In this document: positions 44,968 through 57,712 of the stretch, one piece after another
Layout of the letters: each line of letters starts with the position of its first letter
Position numbering within the stretch: position 1 is the stretch's first letter
From: Strigamia acuminata
Lineage: Eukaryota > Arthropoda > Chilopoda > Geophilomorpha > Linotaeniidae
Reading direction: 5' to 3'
Assembly: GCA_949358305.1 (NCBI GenBank)
Contig: OX442317.1
Location: 16,732,516-16,796,515 of the forward strand
DNA length: 64,000 bases
Notes under the pieces: generated by a model
Database searches by the model: none
What the model saw: only the letters and a program-made list of their open reading frames with translations
Told to the model about the DNA's origin: nothing
Translations under genes and position numbers: made by a program

Positions 44968-46220
44968 TTATTTGTATATTCCGCACGATCGCGCGCGTTT
45001 TATCAACCTTGGGAAAGCCGCTTTCTCAAATTTGCAAATTCCACATTGTGTGAACATGCTACAACGCTTCTGTGCGCGTCAATAAAAAAAAAAACCGATT
45101 AGAAATGAAATTCAGGGTTTTGTTAAAATAAAAATTATACAATATAATCAGTCTATAATGCTTCTATAATGCTGTTGGTTTAATCAGCACATTGTAATCG
45201 TGTGAAAACACGCGCGCTCGCAATAATACATTACCCAATGTACTTGCACTGGCATGGACCCAACAGTGCGCACTTTCCCGTGCGTGCTGCTTGCACTATT
45301 TACATCAATTGTTGCTCCACAGGTTGCGCGACCTGCCGGGCAGTTAAGACGTACTAGAATAACCTCAGGATTTGATAAAACCTGATTTTTGGATGACACT
45401 AAGTAAATGGCAGTGAATGTGAGATGTGAGATACACGATGAATTTAATAAAATTTATATTTCCTAATCATGGGATTGGTTTCACGTTTCATAATCCAACA
45501 ATTAAGTAGAATATCATTATTGCAATTGATTAAAACAAATTTTTTTTACAAATTCTTTGGTTTTACATTTTAAATTTATTTTCCAATAGTTGGCACCATC
45601 GCAATTGCTGCGAGTTTAAAACACTGCATTCAGCAGAATTTACTGCACTTTCAAATCAAGGCCAGGCATACCTACTGCAAAGTAATGTATAAACCATAAA
45701 GAAGCCTTTGATTCGGAATTGCCTGTAGGTAATTCTGCGCTGGTCTCCAATGGAAATGTCCGCGCCGGTCTTCCGTGCACGGGAAGTCCACAGAAAGTCC
45801 GTGCATTCCGTGCGCTGGGAGTCCGTGCGTCGTACCGCGTGATCTTGCATTGTTTTTTGTGGGCTTTTCCTGATTAGGATTACTTCCTTTTTAACTCTTG
45901 AAGAATTAAGTTTGTTTTTTTTGCTCCAAAACGTCCCAAAACGCCTGAAAATCGCGCAACTCGAGGCAAAACATTACAGTGTGTATTCAAATCAAAACTA
46001 GCTACAAATACATGCTGAAATTAGCTAAATTTTCAAATTTTTTGGCTTTCAAGAAGTAATGGAAACATTTGACATAACGTGGATCAGTTGCATTCAAAAA
46101 CTAAAATATTTTGTGTTTTACTTCAATTTTAAACTAAAAATGATGTCATTTCCTGTTTAAACCCCTGTTAAAGCTTGAAATACATTTTAACTAAAAGAAA
46201 TAAGTTTGTTTTTTTCTTCG
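44968..46220. other. Gene-free stretch inside the duplicated segment
   Basis: No supported gene. It holds a CGTGC-repeated patch at 45761-45841 (several CCGTGCN-type units) and otherwise plain AT-rich DNA. Confidence 0.5.
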
Positions 46221-46222
46221 GC

Positions 46223-46460
46223 AGTGACGTGTACACACGAGCACGCCTGAGAACGCCAAAAAATGCTAAAAAACGCTCAAAAACGCCTGAAAATCGCGCA
46301 ACTCGAGGCAAAACATTAATTTTTCATCTTTATTTCAACTTTTGTGACGTTTAAAATTGTGTTCTCATGTTTTTTGCCTCAAGTTGCATTGTCATCTGGC
46401 GTTTTGGAGTGTTTTTATGTGTTCGCAGGCGTTCGCAGGCGTTTTTTGGCGTTGTCACTC
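46223..46460. repeat. Imperfect hairpin element A, copy 1
   Basis: The left arm (AGTGACG..., GAGAACGCCAAAAAATGC..., GCAACTCGAGGC) is inverted in the right arm (GCCTCAAGTTGC, GGCGTTTTTTGGCGTTGTCACT). Arms are about 85 bp and the spacer about 65 bp. Confidence 0.65.
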
Positions 46461-46469
46461 ACTCAAGTG

Positions 46470-47140
46470 GCCATTTTTAGCATTTTCCGTAGTAAAAATG
46501 GCCGTTTTTCGTCAAAATGGCCATTTTTAGCCATTTTTCAGAGTAAAAATGTTTTTTTTTCACCGTTTTTATAGTAAAATGGCCATTTTTAGTCGTTTTT
46601 TTAATCAAAAATGGCCGTTTTTATCGTTGAAACGTTATTAAAATGTAACGTTTCAATGGCGTTTTGATCTCGCCTCATTTCCGGTTTTGAAAATTAATAA
46701 ACGCCCCGGCGTTTATTCGAGGCAATACCCAACTTGGGCTTTTATTCGCGTCGCACCGCATCATCATCTCACCTTGCCTCCCGTCTTGAAAATTTATAAA
46801 CGCCCCGGCGTTTATTCAAGGCAAACCATTGTTTATGTAAGTTTTTCCTGATTAGGATTACTTCTTTTAGAAGAAACACGTTTATTTCTTCTCGTTTAAT
46901 CTTGAGTCGTGATCTCGCCTCGTTTCTGGTCTTAAAAATTAATAAACACCCCGGCTTTTATTCAAGGCAATACGGTACGTTTATGAAACCCAACTTGGGC
47001 TTTCATTTTAAAAAAAGCGCGTGTTCTTACGTCGAACTAAGAGATACAGGTGAATTAGCAACGCCTAATTTGATTTAATAAATAAAGCAAACAACATCTC
47101 GCCTCACTTCTGGCGTTTGTTCGAGGCAAGCCATTGTTTT
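46470..47140. repeat. GGCC-palindrome array and AAACGCCCCGGCGTTT motif cluster
   Basis: Repeated ATGGCCATTTTT and GGCCGTTTTT units (46470-46625) are followed by several AATAAACGCCCCGGCGTTTA near-palindromes, each within 20 bp of GAGGCAA. Confidence 0.7.
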
Positions 47141-47212
47141 TGCATTTTTTTTCCTGATTAGGGTTACTTCCTTTTTAACTCTTGAAGAAATAAGTATTTT
47201 TTTTTACTCGGC

Positions 47213-47455
47213 AGTGACGTGTACGCGCGAGTACGCCTGAGAACGCCAAAAAATACTCCAAAACGCCTGAAAATCGTGCAACTCGAGGCAAAACATTAAT
47301 TGTTTATTTTTGTTTCAACTTTTGTAACGTTTACAATTGTGTTCTCATGTTTTTTGCCTCAAGTTGCATTGTCATTTTGCGTTTTGGGGCGTTTTTAGGC
47401 ATTTTTAGGCATTTGCGGGCGTTCTTGGGCGTTTTTTGGCGTTGTCATTCAATCA
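47213..47455. repeat. Imperfect hairpin element A, copy 2, plus GGCC array
   Basis: Same arms as copy 1 (GAGAACGCCAAAAAAT; GGCGTTTTTTGGCGTTGTCATT). The GGCC array continues to about 47570. Confidence 0.65.
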
Positions 47456-47570
47456 AATGGCCATTTTTAGCCATTTTTAGCCATTTTTCATAGAAAAATG
47501 GTCATTTTTAGCCGTTTTTCATCCAAAATGGCCGTTTTTCATCCAAAAGGGCCGTTTTTCATCCAAAATG

Positions 47571-48330
47571 GAATAATTGTTGTGTCCGGATTTTATGTCA
47601 TTTATTGTCTTAATTAAAGTTAACAAAGTGTCTTTAATTTTTGCTTTTCTTGAATTTCAGCTTTTTAGATATTTTTACATATTAAACTTTCATTTTTTGT
47701 GATTTATTAAAAGTTACAATGTTTTCATGAATTTTAGTGTCTATGATATTGATATTATCTTTATTCATTGCTATTTAAAGTTTTATTACTTCTCTGTGTC
47801 TTATTTCTTTAATTCTTGCTCATTTTGTGTGATTTTGGATGATTTTTAGTGCATTCGTCGATTTACAGATCACTTGCGTAAGACGCGTGACGTCATATTT
47901 CTTAATCTAGTTCGGTTGTGTTCAAACTTCTAACCTTTTGTTTGGACCTTATTCTTGTGTTATGGATAGGTTTTAGAATTGATTTAGACTAATTTGGGGG
48001 TGATCTGTCGATTGGTTTGCTTTATTTTTGTCCCGGAACGGTCGTTTTGTCGTTTCGAGCGTTCGTTGTCGGTACGCACTTGTGCGCTGCTGACCGAGTT
48101 CATTCCGTTCGGCAAACGATTATTTTCAAGTGTTCTTTTAATAAATAGTGCTTTTGTTGTAGGAAATTACATTTCCTAATGTTATTTTATTCAATACAGT
48201 GTGTATTCTTGATTTTATTCTTGTGTTGAAATTCAAATGTCGTGTTTTGCCGCTCTAGCGGATTTGAAGTGGGCGCCATGTTGGATTTCCCCGCTAATTT
48301 CTTTATTTATCCATTTCATTTGTCTTTTTG
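47571..48330. other. Gene-free AT-rich stretch
   Basis: No gene supported. A 61-codon frame at 47994-48179 is not convincing. Confidence 0.5.
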
Positions 48331-48715
48331 AAAATGAATAAACGCCCCGGCGTTTATGCGAGGCAAGCCATAGTTTTTGTAGGTTCTTTCCTGATTAGGG
48401 TTACTTGTGACGTGCACGGGCGAGCTCGCCTGAGGACGCCAAAAAAAGCTCAAAAACGCCCCAAAACGCCTGAAAATCGCGCAACTCGAAGCAAAAAATT
48501 ACAGTTTGAATTCAAATCAAAACTAACCACAAATACATGCTACAATTAGGTAAATTTTCAAATTTTTTATCAATAAATGATGACTTTCAAGAAGTATGAC
48601 AACATTTGACAAAATTTAGACCAGTTGCATTTAAAAACTAAAATATTTTGTGTTTTACTTCAATTTTAAACCAAAAATGACGTCATTTTTTGTTTAAACC
48701 GGCGTTTATTTGAGG

Positions 48716-49130
48716 CAAGCACGCCGCTGAGAACGCCAAAAAATGCTCAAAAACACTCCAAAAGGCCTGAAAATCGCGCAACTTGAGGCAAAAAATTAAT
48801 TTTTCATCTTTGTTTCAACTTTTGTGACGTTTAAAATTGTGTTTTCAAGTTTTATGCCTCAAGTTGCATTGTCATCTGGCGTTTTGGGGCGTTTTGGGGC
48901 GTTCGCAGGCGTTTGCACGCGTTTTTTGGCGTTGTCACTCACTCAAGTGGCCATTTTTAGCCAATTTTCGAAGTAAAAATGGCCTTTTTTTTATTAAAAT
49001 GGCCATTTTCAGCCATTTGTCATAGTAAAAATGGCCATTTTCAGCCATTTTTTATAGTAAAAATGGCCATTTTTCATCCAAAATGGCCGTTTTTCATCCA
49101 AAATGACCATTTTTATCATTGACACGCTAT
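48716..49130. repeat. Imperfect hairpin element A, copy 3, plus GGCC array
   Basis: Left arm from CTGAGAACGCC at 48724, right arm to TTGTCACTCACTC at about 48945, GGCC units to about 49125. A left arm alone also occurs at 48406-48495. Confidence 0.65.
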
Positions 49131-49429
49131 AAAAATGTAACGTTTCAATGGCGTTTTGACGGAATTGGTAAGTTTTGAAATTTCCCGTGTCCCGTTATTG
49201 TGACTCCTCGTCCGGTTTCTCAGAACCGAAACCCTAATACAGGTGAATTAGTGACGCCTAATTTGTTTTAACAAATAAAGCAAACAACATCTCGCCTCAC
49301 TTCCAGTCTTGAAAATTAGTAAACGCCCCGGCGTTTATTCGAGGCAAGCCGTTGTTTTTACAGTAATTTCCTGGTTAGGGTTATTTTTTTTTTAACTCTT
49401 GAAGAAATAAGTTTGTTTTTTTCTCGCCT

Positions 49430-49666
49430 GCACGCGCGAGCTCGCATGAGAATGCTAAAAAATAAGCAAAAACGTTCTAAAACGCCCCAAAACGCTTCAA
49501 AATGCTCCAAAAAGCCTGAAAATCGTGCCACTCAAAGCAAAAAATTATGTTCGCATGTTTTTTGCCTCAAGTTGCACGGTTATCTGGCGTTTTGGTGCGT
49601 TCTTGGGGCGTTTTGGTGCGTTCTTGGGGCGTTTTCGGGCGTTTTTTCGGCGTTGTCACTCACTCC
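49430..49666. repeat. Imperfect hairpin element A, copy 4
   Basis: Left arm CATGAGAATGCTAAAAAAT, right arm ending GGCGTTGTCACTCACTC. More diverged than copies 1-3. Confidence 0.6.
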
Positions 49667-49699
49667 CGCACTTTGCTGTCTTGTTTATTACAATTTGGT

Positions 49700-50509
49700 T
49701 TAGCTGTTGTATTTATTTTTATTTGTTTTATGGTTATTTAATGTGTTTTTGTAGCATTCAAAATGTTTTGTTGCCTAATTTCTCGTTTTGGCGCCAACTG
49801 TTTGTTTGACAACGCCGTGTCAGAATTTAGGGATGATTCTGCTTTGGTTTCTAATTAAAAAAAAAATGTTGTTTTAATTTCAATTGTAACTGCTTATTAT
49901 AACGTTATTATTAGTATTTTGTAAAGGTTCATTCTTTTTCCATGTTAATAAAAAATGAAGTAACTTTCGGTGAAAAAAAAAACAGTTAAATGCGGATCAA
50001 AATTAAACACACACGAGAAGTTTAATAAACGTCCCGGCGTTTATTCGAGGCAATACGGTACATTTGTGAAACCCAACTTGGAACCCGAAAATAACGTGGG
50101 GCCGTCTGAACACCTGGATTTGAATTTTCGTCTACGCGCGCGCCGACGCATGGGGAATGCGGGGTGGGGTTCCTTCCCAGTGTTCCGAACGAGTCAATTT
50201 CACCCCGAAAATATCCCGAAATTGCTGATACATGCATTTCGAGCCAGAAATATTGATCTTCATGTAAATTTTGATTGTTTAGCTTTTTTTTGAAATTTTA
50301 CAAATTTTCCTCATCTCCTGCCTTCCTCGCTCATTTAACACCAAAATGGCCTGCATTGAGGATTTTTCCCATAATCCTTTTCACACGTATGGAGCGCAAA
50401 CAGTCGCAATAAATGAAATCAGCGGAATTCGGCCTTGAGTTTGCGACGCCATCTTGAATACGAGTAACAGCACAGTATGGTGTCAATTATTCGAACTGAT
50501 CGTAAGGCA
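49700..50509. other. Gene-free stretch
   Basis: One more CGTCCCGGCGTTTATTCGAGG motif at about 50030; nothing coding. Confidence 0.5.
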
Positions 50510-50700
50510 TGGGACAAAAATTGATTAAAAACGAACAAACATGATTAAAAATCAACAAAAATCGACTGAAATCGGACAATAATCAATTCAGAATGACAAA
50601 TAACGATTAAAATTGGCAAAAATTGTCACAAATAGAGAAAAACCGATTAAAAATCAGCAAGAAACCAATAGAAATTGATAAAATCAAATAAAAATTAACA
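50510..50700. repeat. Outer left arm of a large inverted repeat
   Basis: An inverted, diverged copy lies at about 60540-60790. Shared order includes GATTAAAAATCAACAAAAAT, ATCAATTCAGAATGACAAAT and AAAACCGATTAAAAATC-type blocks. Confidence 0.7.
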
Positions 50701-51343
50701 AATATCCATTTTGTTTGCTTTTAAACAAATTAAGAACTTTGAAAACACACGACAATTTTAAACAGTAAACACCGGGGTCAAATAAGCGCCGCTACTCGTT
50801 TAAACACCGGGGAGGTGTTAGTGAAGTGCCTCGAGTGGAGAAATTAATAAACGCTCGAGGCACCACGGTAGGCTTATTAAACACAAAATATGAAACGCTC
50901 GATCTTCAACAGGCGCACACGCCCGAGAACACCTCGGCATGCCTCAGCACTCTCCAAGAAACGAGAAAAACCAAGGCAAAAAAAAAAAAATACACCAAAA
51001 TTAGGACTAAAATCAAACACACATGGGGCCCGGAAGATTGATAACATCCCGGCATATATTCAAGGCAGTACGCCATGTTTTTTCCACCATTTTGTAAGTT
51101 TATTTCAATATTCATAAAGTTTATTGCTTTTTGTATCATTAGTAGTATTCCCTTGTGTGATGTGGTTTTATAAATATCACACACAACTGCTTCTGCTGTT
51201 TTCTTCACGTTTATGCTTCGTGTATGCATGTGAAGCCCTCGCACATCTTTTGAGCACCTGTACACATTTGGACACGCTCAAGGTGCTACATCGCGCGCTC
51301 AAACGCACTAGATCGCGCGCGCAAACGCGCTACATCACGCATA

Positions 51344-51737
51344 TTAGGGATAAGAACGGACCGGGATAGGGACTGGACTGGTAATGTTTGCCCTATGCGG
51401 ATACGGGACGGGACGGGATTACAGTTGCTAAATTCGTACTGCGAGGCGGAGACAATTTTCTAATTCCAGTTGTTATTTATCACTATTAAGCCTAATATTG
51501 AGCCTGATAATGCTAAAATAAAGTAAATAAACAACAACAACAAACTCATTATTAAAAGTAAATTACACTGTATGACCAAAATATTGTTGTTTCTTTACTT
51601 TATTTTAGCATTATTAGGCCTAATATTAGGCTTAATACTGATTTATTTCAATTATGCAATCATACGCGCGTATTACGCTAACGTAATGGACCCGGGACGG
51701 GTCGGGACCCGAAAATTGGTCCCGTTCTCATCCCTAA
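51344..51737. mobile_element. 394-bp terminal-inverted-repeat element (non-autonomous)
   Basis: Ends TTAGGGATAAGAACGGACC and, inverted, TTAGGGATGAGAACGGGACC. It is flanked by CGCATA on both sides (51338-51343 and 51738-51743). Inside is a second long inverted repeat (about 51485-51545 and 51577-51640) containing ATAATGCTAAAATAAAGTAA and its complement. No protein; a MITE-type passenger of a cut-and-paste transposon. Confidence 0.82.
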
Positions 51738-51949
51738 CGCATATATATCGCAGACATATCGCGCCCACGACAAAGCACAAACCCATGGCAGTCACCAAAG
51801 AATATTTACGCCGCTTCCACGCACGTTTTATTTTCTCACAGGCCTCTACACATTTAACTTGCGCGCGCACTTGCTACGTGCTCGTGTGGTCACAATAAAT
51901 ACCTAATTTTCATTAAAATAACGAATGAACGAAATCACTTCAACCACAC

Positions 51950-54900
51950 TTGCTACGGTCGACGCATCGACGGCGATTCGCATGCGTTACCCCAAATACC
52001 GATAAAAAATCGCAGAAAACACTAATCCCGACCCAAAAACCGCCAAAATTACCCTCAAAACACGCCAACAACCTTCCACCACTTAAATTACACCGGAAAA
52101 AAACAATTTCAAACCGAAAAATCAACAAAAAAGGCCAAAAAAATATTGCAAACAAAGAGAAAAGATCAATTATCGAGGCAAATCCCCACCACAAAACAAC
52201 GCATCGCCGGTATACACTTAAGCGTACAGTGCACAACACTACTGTTTATTTTCAATGATCCAATAAATAAAATTTGAAACAAAGTTGAGTGGAATTGTAC
52301 GTTTCTTGTATATTAAAGTTTTTATTTTGTTTGTTTACACCTAATTTTTTTTTTCCATCATAGAATGGCGACTCGATACTTTTGTAGCTCGAATTCACTT
52401 CGTAAACGTGGTCGGTGTTCATCACGCGTCAATGCGCTCGTGCAATAGTATAGGCGCGCATACGATTTGATGCGCGCAAAACTTGCAAAACTTGCACGGA
52501 ATTTGGGCAATTTTTGACAAATTTCAGCAGATTTTTGCCTGTATTTGACAAATTTCAGAAGATTTTTTGCCTATATTTGACAAATTTCAGAAGATTTCCT
52601 CAATCCTCAAACATTTGCTGAAATTTCTCATAAAATTTCTAAAATTAATTGAAATTTGTCTGAAATTTGTCTGGAATTTGTCAAATATTGTCAAAAATCC
52701 GTGGAAATTTGTCAAATACTGGCAAAAATCCATGTAAATTTGTCAAAAATTGCCATAATTCGGTGCAAATTGTGTTAGATATTGGAAAAATTTATTTTAA
52801 CGCTTCCAACGCGCCAGTAAATCGCGCGTGCACACGCATGGATTTTTCGTCATAGTTGGATGCGCGCAAACCTCACGTAACTTGCGCCAAAATTTGGCAA
52901 TTTTTGACAAATTTCAGCAGATTTTTGCCAGTATTTGACAAATTTCCACTGATTTTTGACAATATTTGACCCAACAACTGCGCCACGTTCCAGGCGCCGG
53001 TTTAGGCATTTTAGACCCGTTTTAGACCGTTTTAGATGGCGAAAACGTTCTCTCCATCATTTTCTACCCCTGGGTGAGGTTTTCAGCGTTCATGATTGAT
53101 GAAAAAGCTGTTTTCTAACTAGCTGTCCCATTGCTAGTTTTGGCGTCAGGTTTTAGCAACCTTCCGATCCGACTCTGTCGTCTGCACGACCTCCAAGACT
53201 GTTTTAGGGTTAATTTGAGTCAAATAATTCATTCTGGGGGTTGTTTTGGGTTTTTTACAAGTGTGTTTTTGTAGTTTTTATTGGTTTCAAACATTGTCAA
53301 TTCTTTATACAAGTGTAACTTTCATTTCTCTGTATTTTGAGAACTTTGCATTGCAGCAAAGTTCATTTCTTGCCCCTTAATTATTGTGTAATTGTTGGTT
53401 TTCAAGCCCGTTTTTTAACAATAACTTTATTTGAAGTGCCTATTGTTTCAGGCACGTGCTTCCACGTGCCTTTTATTGTTGAGCAATTTCTTGGGCAGTT
53501 GCGCTCCTGTTGCTAGCATTGCCGCGCGTTCTCCGCGCGCGTACTCGCGTTTCGCATCACACACATTCGGATTCGATGGCCTATCGCGGCGGCACATTGT
53601 GTGGCATAGCGCGGCACGTTGCAATTGCTAATGCTACGGTCGACGGCGATTCGCATGCGCTATCCGCTGCATCAAACCCCAAATACCGAAAAAAAATCGC
53701 AGAAAACACTAATCCCGACCCAAAAACCGCCAAAATTACCCTCAACACACGCCAACAACCTTCCACCACTTAAATTACACCGGAAAAAAACAATTTCAAA
53801 CCGAAAAATCAACAAAAAAGGCCAAAAAAATATTGCAAACAAAGAGAAAAGATCAATTATCGAGGCAAATCCCCACCACAAAACAACGCATCGCCGGTAT
53901 ACACTTAAGCGTACAGTGCACAACACTACTGTTTATTTTCAATAATCCAATAAATAAAATTTGAAACAAAGTTGAGTGGAATTGTACGTTTCTTGTATAT
54001 TAAAGTTTTTATTTTGTTTGTTTACACTTAATTTTTTTTTCCATCATAGAATGGCGACTCGATACTTTTGTAGCTCGAATTCACTTCGTAAACGTGGTCG
54101 GTGTTCATCACGCGTCAATGCGCTCGTGCAATAGTATAGGCGCGCATACGATTTGATGCGCGCAAAACTTGCAAAACTTGCACGGAATTTGGGCAATTTT
54201 TGACAAATTTCAGCAGATTTTTGCCTGTATTTGACAAATTTCAGAAGATTTTTTGCCTATATTTGACAAATTTCAGAAGATTTCCTCAATCCTCAAACAT
54301 TTGCTGAAATTTCTCATAAAATTTCTAAAATTAATTGAAATTTGTCTGAAATTTGTCTGGAATTTGTCAAATATTGTCAAAAATCCGTGGAAATTTGTCA
54401 AATACTGGCAAAAATCCATGTAAATTTGTCAAAAATTGCCATAATTCGGTGCAAATTGTGTTAGATATTGGAAAAATTTATTTTAACGCTTCCAACGCGC
54501 CAGTAAATCGCGCGTGCACACGCATGGATTTTTCGTCATAGTTGGATGCGCGCAAACCTCACGTAACTTGCGCCAAAATTTGGCAATTTTTGACAAATTT
54601 CAGCAGATTTTTGCCAGTATTTGACAAATTTCCACTGATTTTTGACAATATTTGACCCAACAACTGCGCCACGTTCCAGGCGCCGGTTTAGGCATTTTAG
54701 ACCCGTTTTAGACCGTTTTAGATGGCGAAAACGTTCTCTCCATCATTTTCTACCCCTGGGTGAGGTTTTCAGCGTTCATGATTGATGAAAAAGCTGTTTT
54801 CTAACTAGCTGTCCCATTGCTAGTTTTGGCGTCAGGTTTTAGCAACCTTCCGATCCGACTCTGTCGTCTGCACGACCTCCAAGACTGTTTTAGGGTTAAT

Positions 54901-57003
54901 TTGAGTCAAATAATTCATTCTGGGGGTTGTTTTGGGTTTTTTACAAGTGTGTTTTTGTAGTTTTTATTGGTTTCAAACATTGTCAATTCTTTATACAAGT
55001 GTAACTTTCATTTCTCTGTATTTTGAGAACTTTGCATTGCAGCAAAGTTCATTTCTTGCCCCTTAATTATTGTGTAATTGTTGGTTTTCAAGCCCGTTTT
55101 TTAACAATAACTTTATTTGAAGTGCCTATTGTTTCAGGCACGTGCTTCCACGTGCCTTTTATTGTTGAGCAATTTCTTGGGCAGTTGCGCTCCTGTTGCT
55201 AGCATTGCCGCGCGTTCTCCGCGCGCGTACTCGCGTTTCGCATCACACACATTCGGATTCGATGGCCTATCGCGGCGGCACATTGTGTGGCATAGCGCGG
55301 CACGTTGCAATTGCTAATGCTACGGTCGACGGCGATTCGCATGCGCTATCCGCTGCATCAAACCCCAAATACCGAAAAAAAATCGCAGAAAACACTAATC
55401 CCGACCCAAAAACCGCCAAAATTACCCTCAACACACGCCAACAACCTTCCACCACTTAAATTACACCGGAAAAAAACAATTTCAAACCGAAAAATCAACA
55501 AAAAAGGCCAAAAAAATATTGCAAACAAAGAGAAAAGATCAATTATCGAGGCAAATCCCCACCACAAAACAACGCATCGCCGGTATACACTTAAGCGTAC
55601 AGTGCACAACACTACTGTTTATTTTCAATAATCCAATAAATAAAATTTGAAACAAAGTTGAGTGGAATTGTACGTTTCTTGTATATTAAAGTTTTTATTT
55701 TGTTTGTTTACACTTAATTTTTTTTTCCATCATAGAATGGCGACTCGATACTTTTGTAGCTCGAATTCACTTCGTAAACGTGGTCGGTGTTCATCACGCG
55801 TCAATGCGCTCGTGCAATAGTATAGGCGCGCATACGATTTGATGCGCGCAAAACTTGCAAAACTTGCACGGAATTTGGGCAATTTTTGACAAATTTCAGC
55901 AGATTTTTGCCTGTATTTGACAAATTTCAGAAGATTTTTTGCCTATATTTGACAAATTTCAGAAGATTTCCTCAATCCTCAAACATTTGCTGAAATTTCT
56001 CATAAAATTTCTAAAATTAATTGAAATTTGTCTGAAATTTGTCTGGAATTTGTCAAATATTGTCAAAAATCCGTGGAAATTTGTCAAATACTGGCAAAAA
56101 TCCATGTAAATTTGTCAAAAATTGCCATAATTCGGTGCAAATTGTGTTAGATATTGGAAAAATTTATTTTAACGCTTCCAACGCGCCAGTAAATCGCGCG
56201 TGCACACGCATGGATTTTTCGTCATAGTTGGATGCGCGCAAACCTCACGTAACTTGCGCCAAAATTTGGCAATTTTTGACAAATTTCAGCAGATTTTTGC
56301 CAGTATTTGACAAATTTCCACTGATTTTTGACAATATTTGACCCAACAACTGCGCCACGTTCCAGGCGCCGGTTTAGGCATTTTAGACCCGTTTTAGACC
56401 GTTTTAGATGGCGAAAACGTTCTCTCCATCATTTTCTACCCCTGGGTGAGGTTTTCAGCGTTCATGATTGATGAAAAAGCTGTTTTCTAACTAGCTGTCC
56501 CATTGCTAGTTTTGGCGTCAGGTTTTAGCAACCTTCCGATCCGACTCTGTCGTCTGCACGACCTCCAAGACTGTTTTAGGGTTAATTTGAGTCAAATAAT
56601 TCATTCTGGGGGTTGTTTTGGGTTTTTTACAAGTGTGTTTTTGTAGTTTTTATTGGTTTCAAACATTGTCAATTCTTTATACAAGTGTAACTTTCATTTC
56701 TCTGTATTTTGAGAACTTTGCATTGCAGCAAAGTTCATTTCTTGCCCCTTAATTATTGTGTAATTGTTGGTTTTCAAGCCCGTTTTTTAACAATAACTTT
56801 ATTTGAAGTGCCTATTGTTTCAGGCACGTGCTTCCACGTGCCTTTTATTGTTGAGCAATTTCTTGGGCAGTTGCGCTCCTGTTGCTAGCATTGCTGCGCG
56901 TTCTCCGCGCGCGTACTCGCGCGTTTCGCATCACACACATTCGGGTTCAATGGCCTATCGCGGCGGCACATTGTGTGGCATAGCGCGGCACGTTGCAATT
57001 ACG
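51950..57003. repeat. Three tandem 1686-bp units
   Basis: Units begin near 51950, 53632 and 55318. Landmark sequences recur at exactly 1686 bp (for example 52667, 54353, 56039). Units 2 and 3 look identical; unit 1 differs in a few bases and small indels at its left end. Each has many TTTGACAAATTTCAG/TTGTCAAA-type short repeats. Frames of 60-108 codons recur only because the unit recurs. Confidence 0.92.
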
Positions 57004-57083
57004 TGACGTGGCACGTTGCTGTTACGTGACGCGATAGCCAGTATTTAAGCAGGGGATTCCATCATCGTTTACACAAATGCGCA

Positions 57084-57712
57084 TTGCAACGTGGAGGCGC
57101 ATTCGAGTCCTTTTCCCAAGCGTTGAAAAAGGACAAAACTCGTATTCGATTCGAAAGCGAATCGAATACGATTTTTGTCCTTTTTCAACGCAAAATTGTA
57201 TTCGACTCGTTTTCGAGTCGAATACGAGTTTTGCCCTTCTTCAACGCGAAATCGTATTCGACTCGTTTTCGAGTCGAATACGAGTTTTGCCCTTCTTCAA
57301 CGCGAAATCGTATTCGACTCGTTTTCGAGTCGAATACGAGTTTTGCCCTTCTTCAACGCGAAATTGTATTCGACTCGTTTTCGAGTCGAATACGAGTTTT
57401 GCCCTTCTTCAACGCGAAATCGTATTCGACTCGTTTTCGAGTCGAATACGAGTTTTGCCCTTCTTCAACGCGAAATCGTATTCGACTCGTTTTCGAGTCG
57501 AATACGAGTTTTGCCCTTCTTCAACGCGAAATCGTATTCGACTCGTTTTCGAGTCGAATACGAGTTTTGCCCTTCTTCAACGCGAAATCGTATTCGACTC
57601 GTTTTCGAGTCGAATACGAGATAGTCGATGACCCGTTCCCGGACTTTGACTCGTACGACTCGTATTCGAGATGTATTCGAGATGTATTCGAATCGTATTC
57701 GAGTCGTATTCG
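57084..57712. repeat. Left array of 56-bp hairpin units
   Basis: One variant and eight standard units of 56 bp. Each contains CGTATTCGACTCG, a TTTT loop and the exact complement CGAGTCGAATACG, joined by AGTTTTGCCCTTCTTCAACG. CGTATTCGAG-type palindromic DNA follows to 57712. Confidence 0.93.

Noticed and set aside
51344-51737. Telomere repeat (TTAGGG)
   Set aside because: Single occurrences at the ends of a terminal-inverted-repeat element, not an array.
51940-57006. Frames of 60-108 codons repeated three times
   Set aside because: They recur only because the 1686-bp unit is tandem. Composition is low-complexity and overlapping frames on both strands recur equally.
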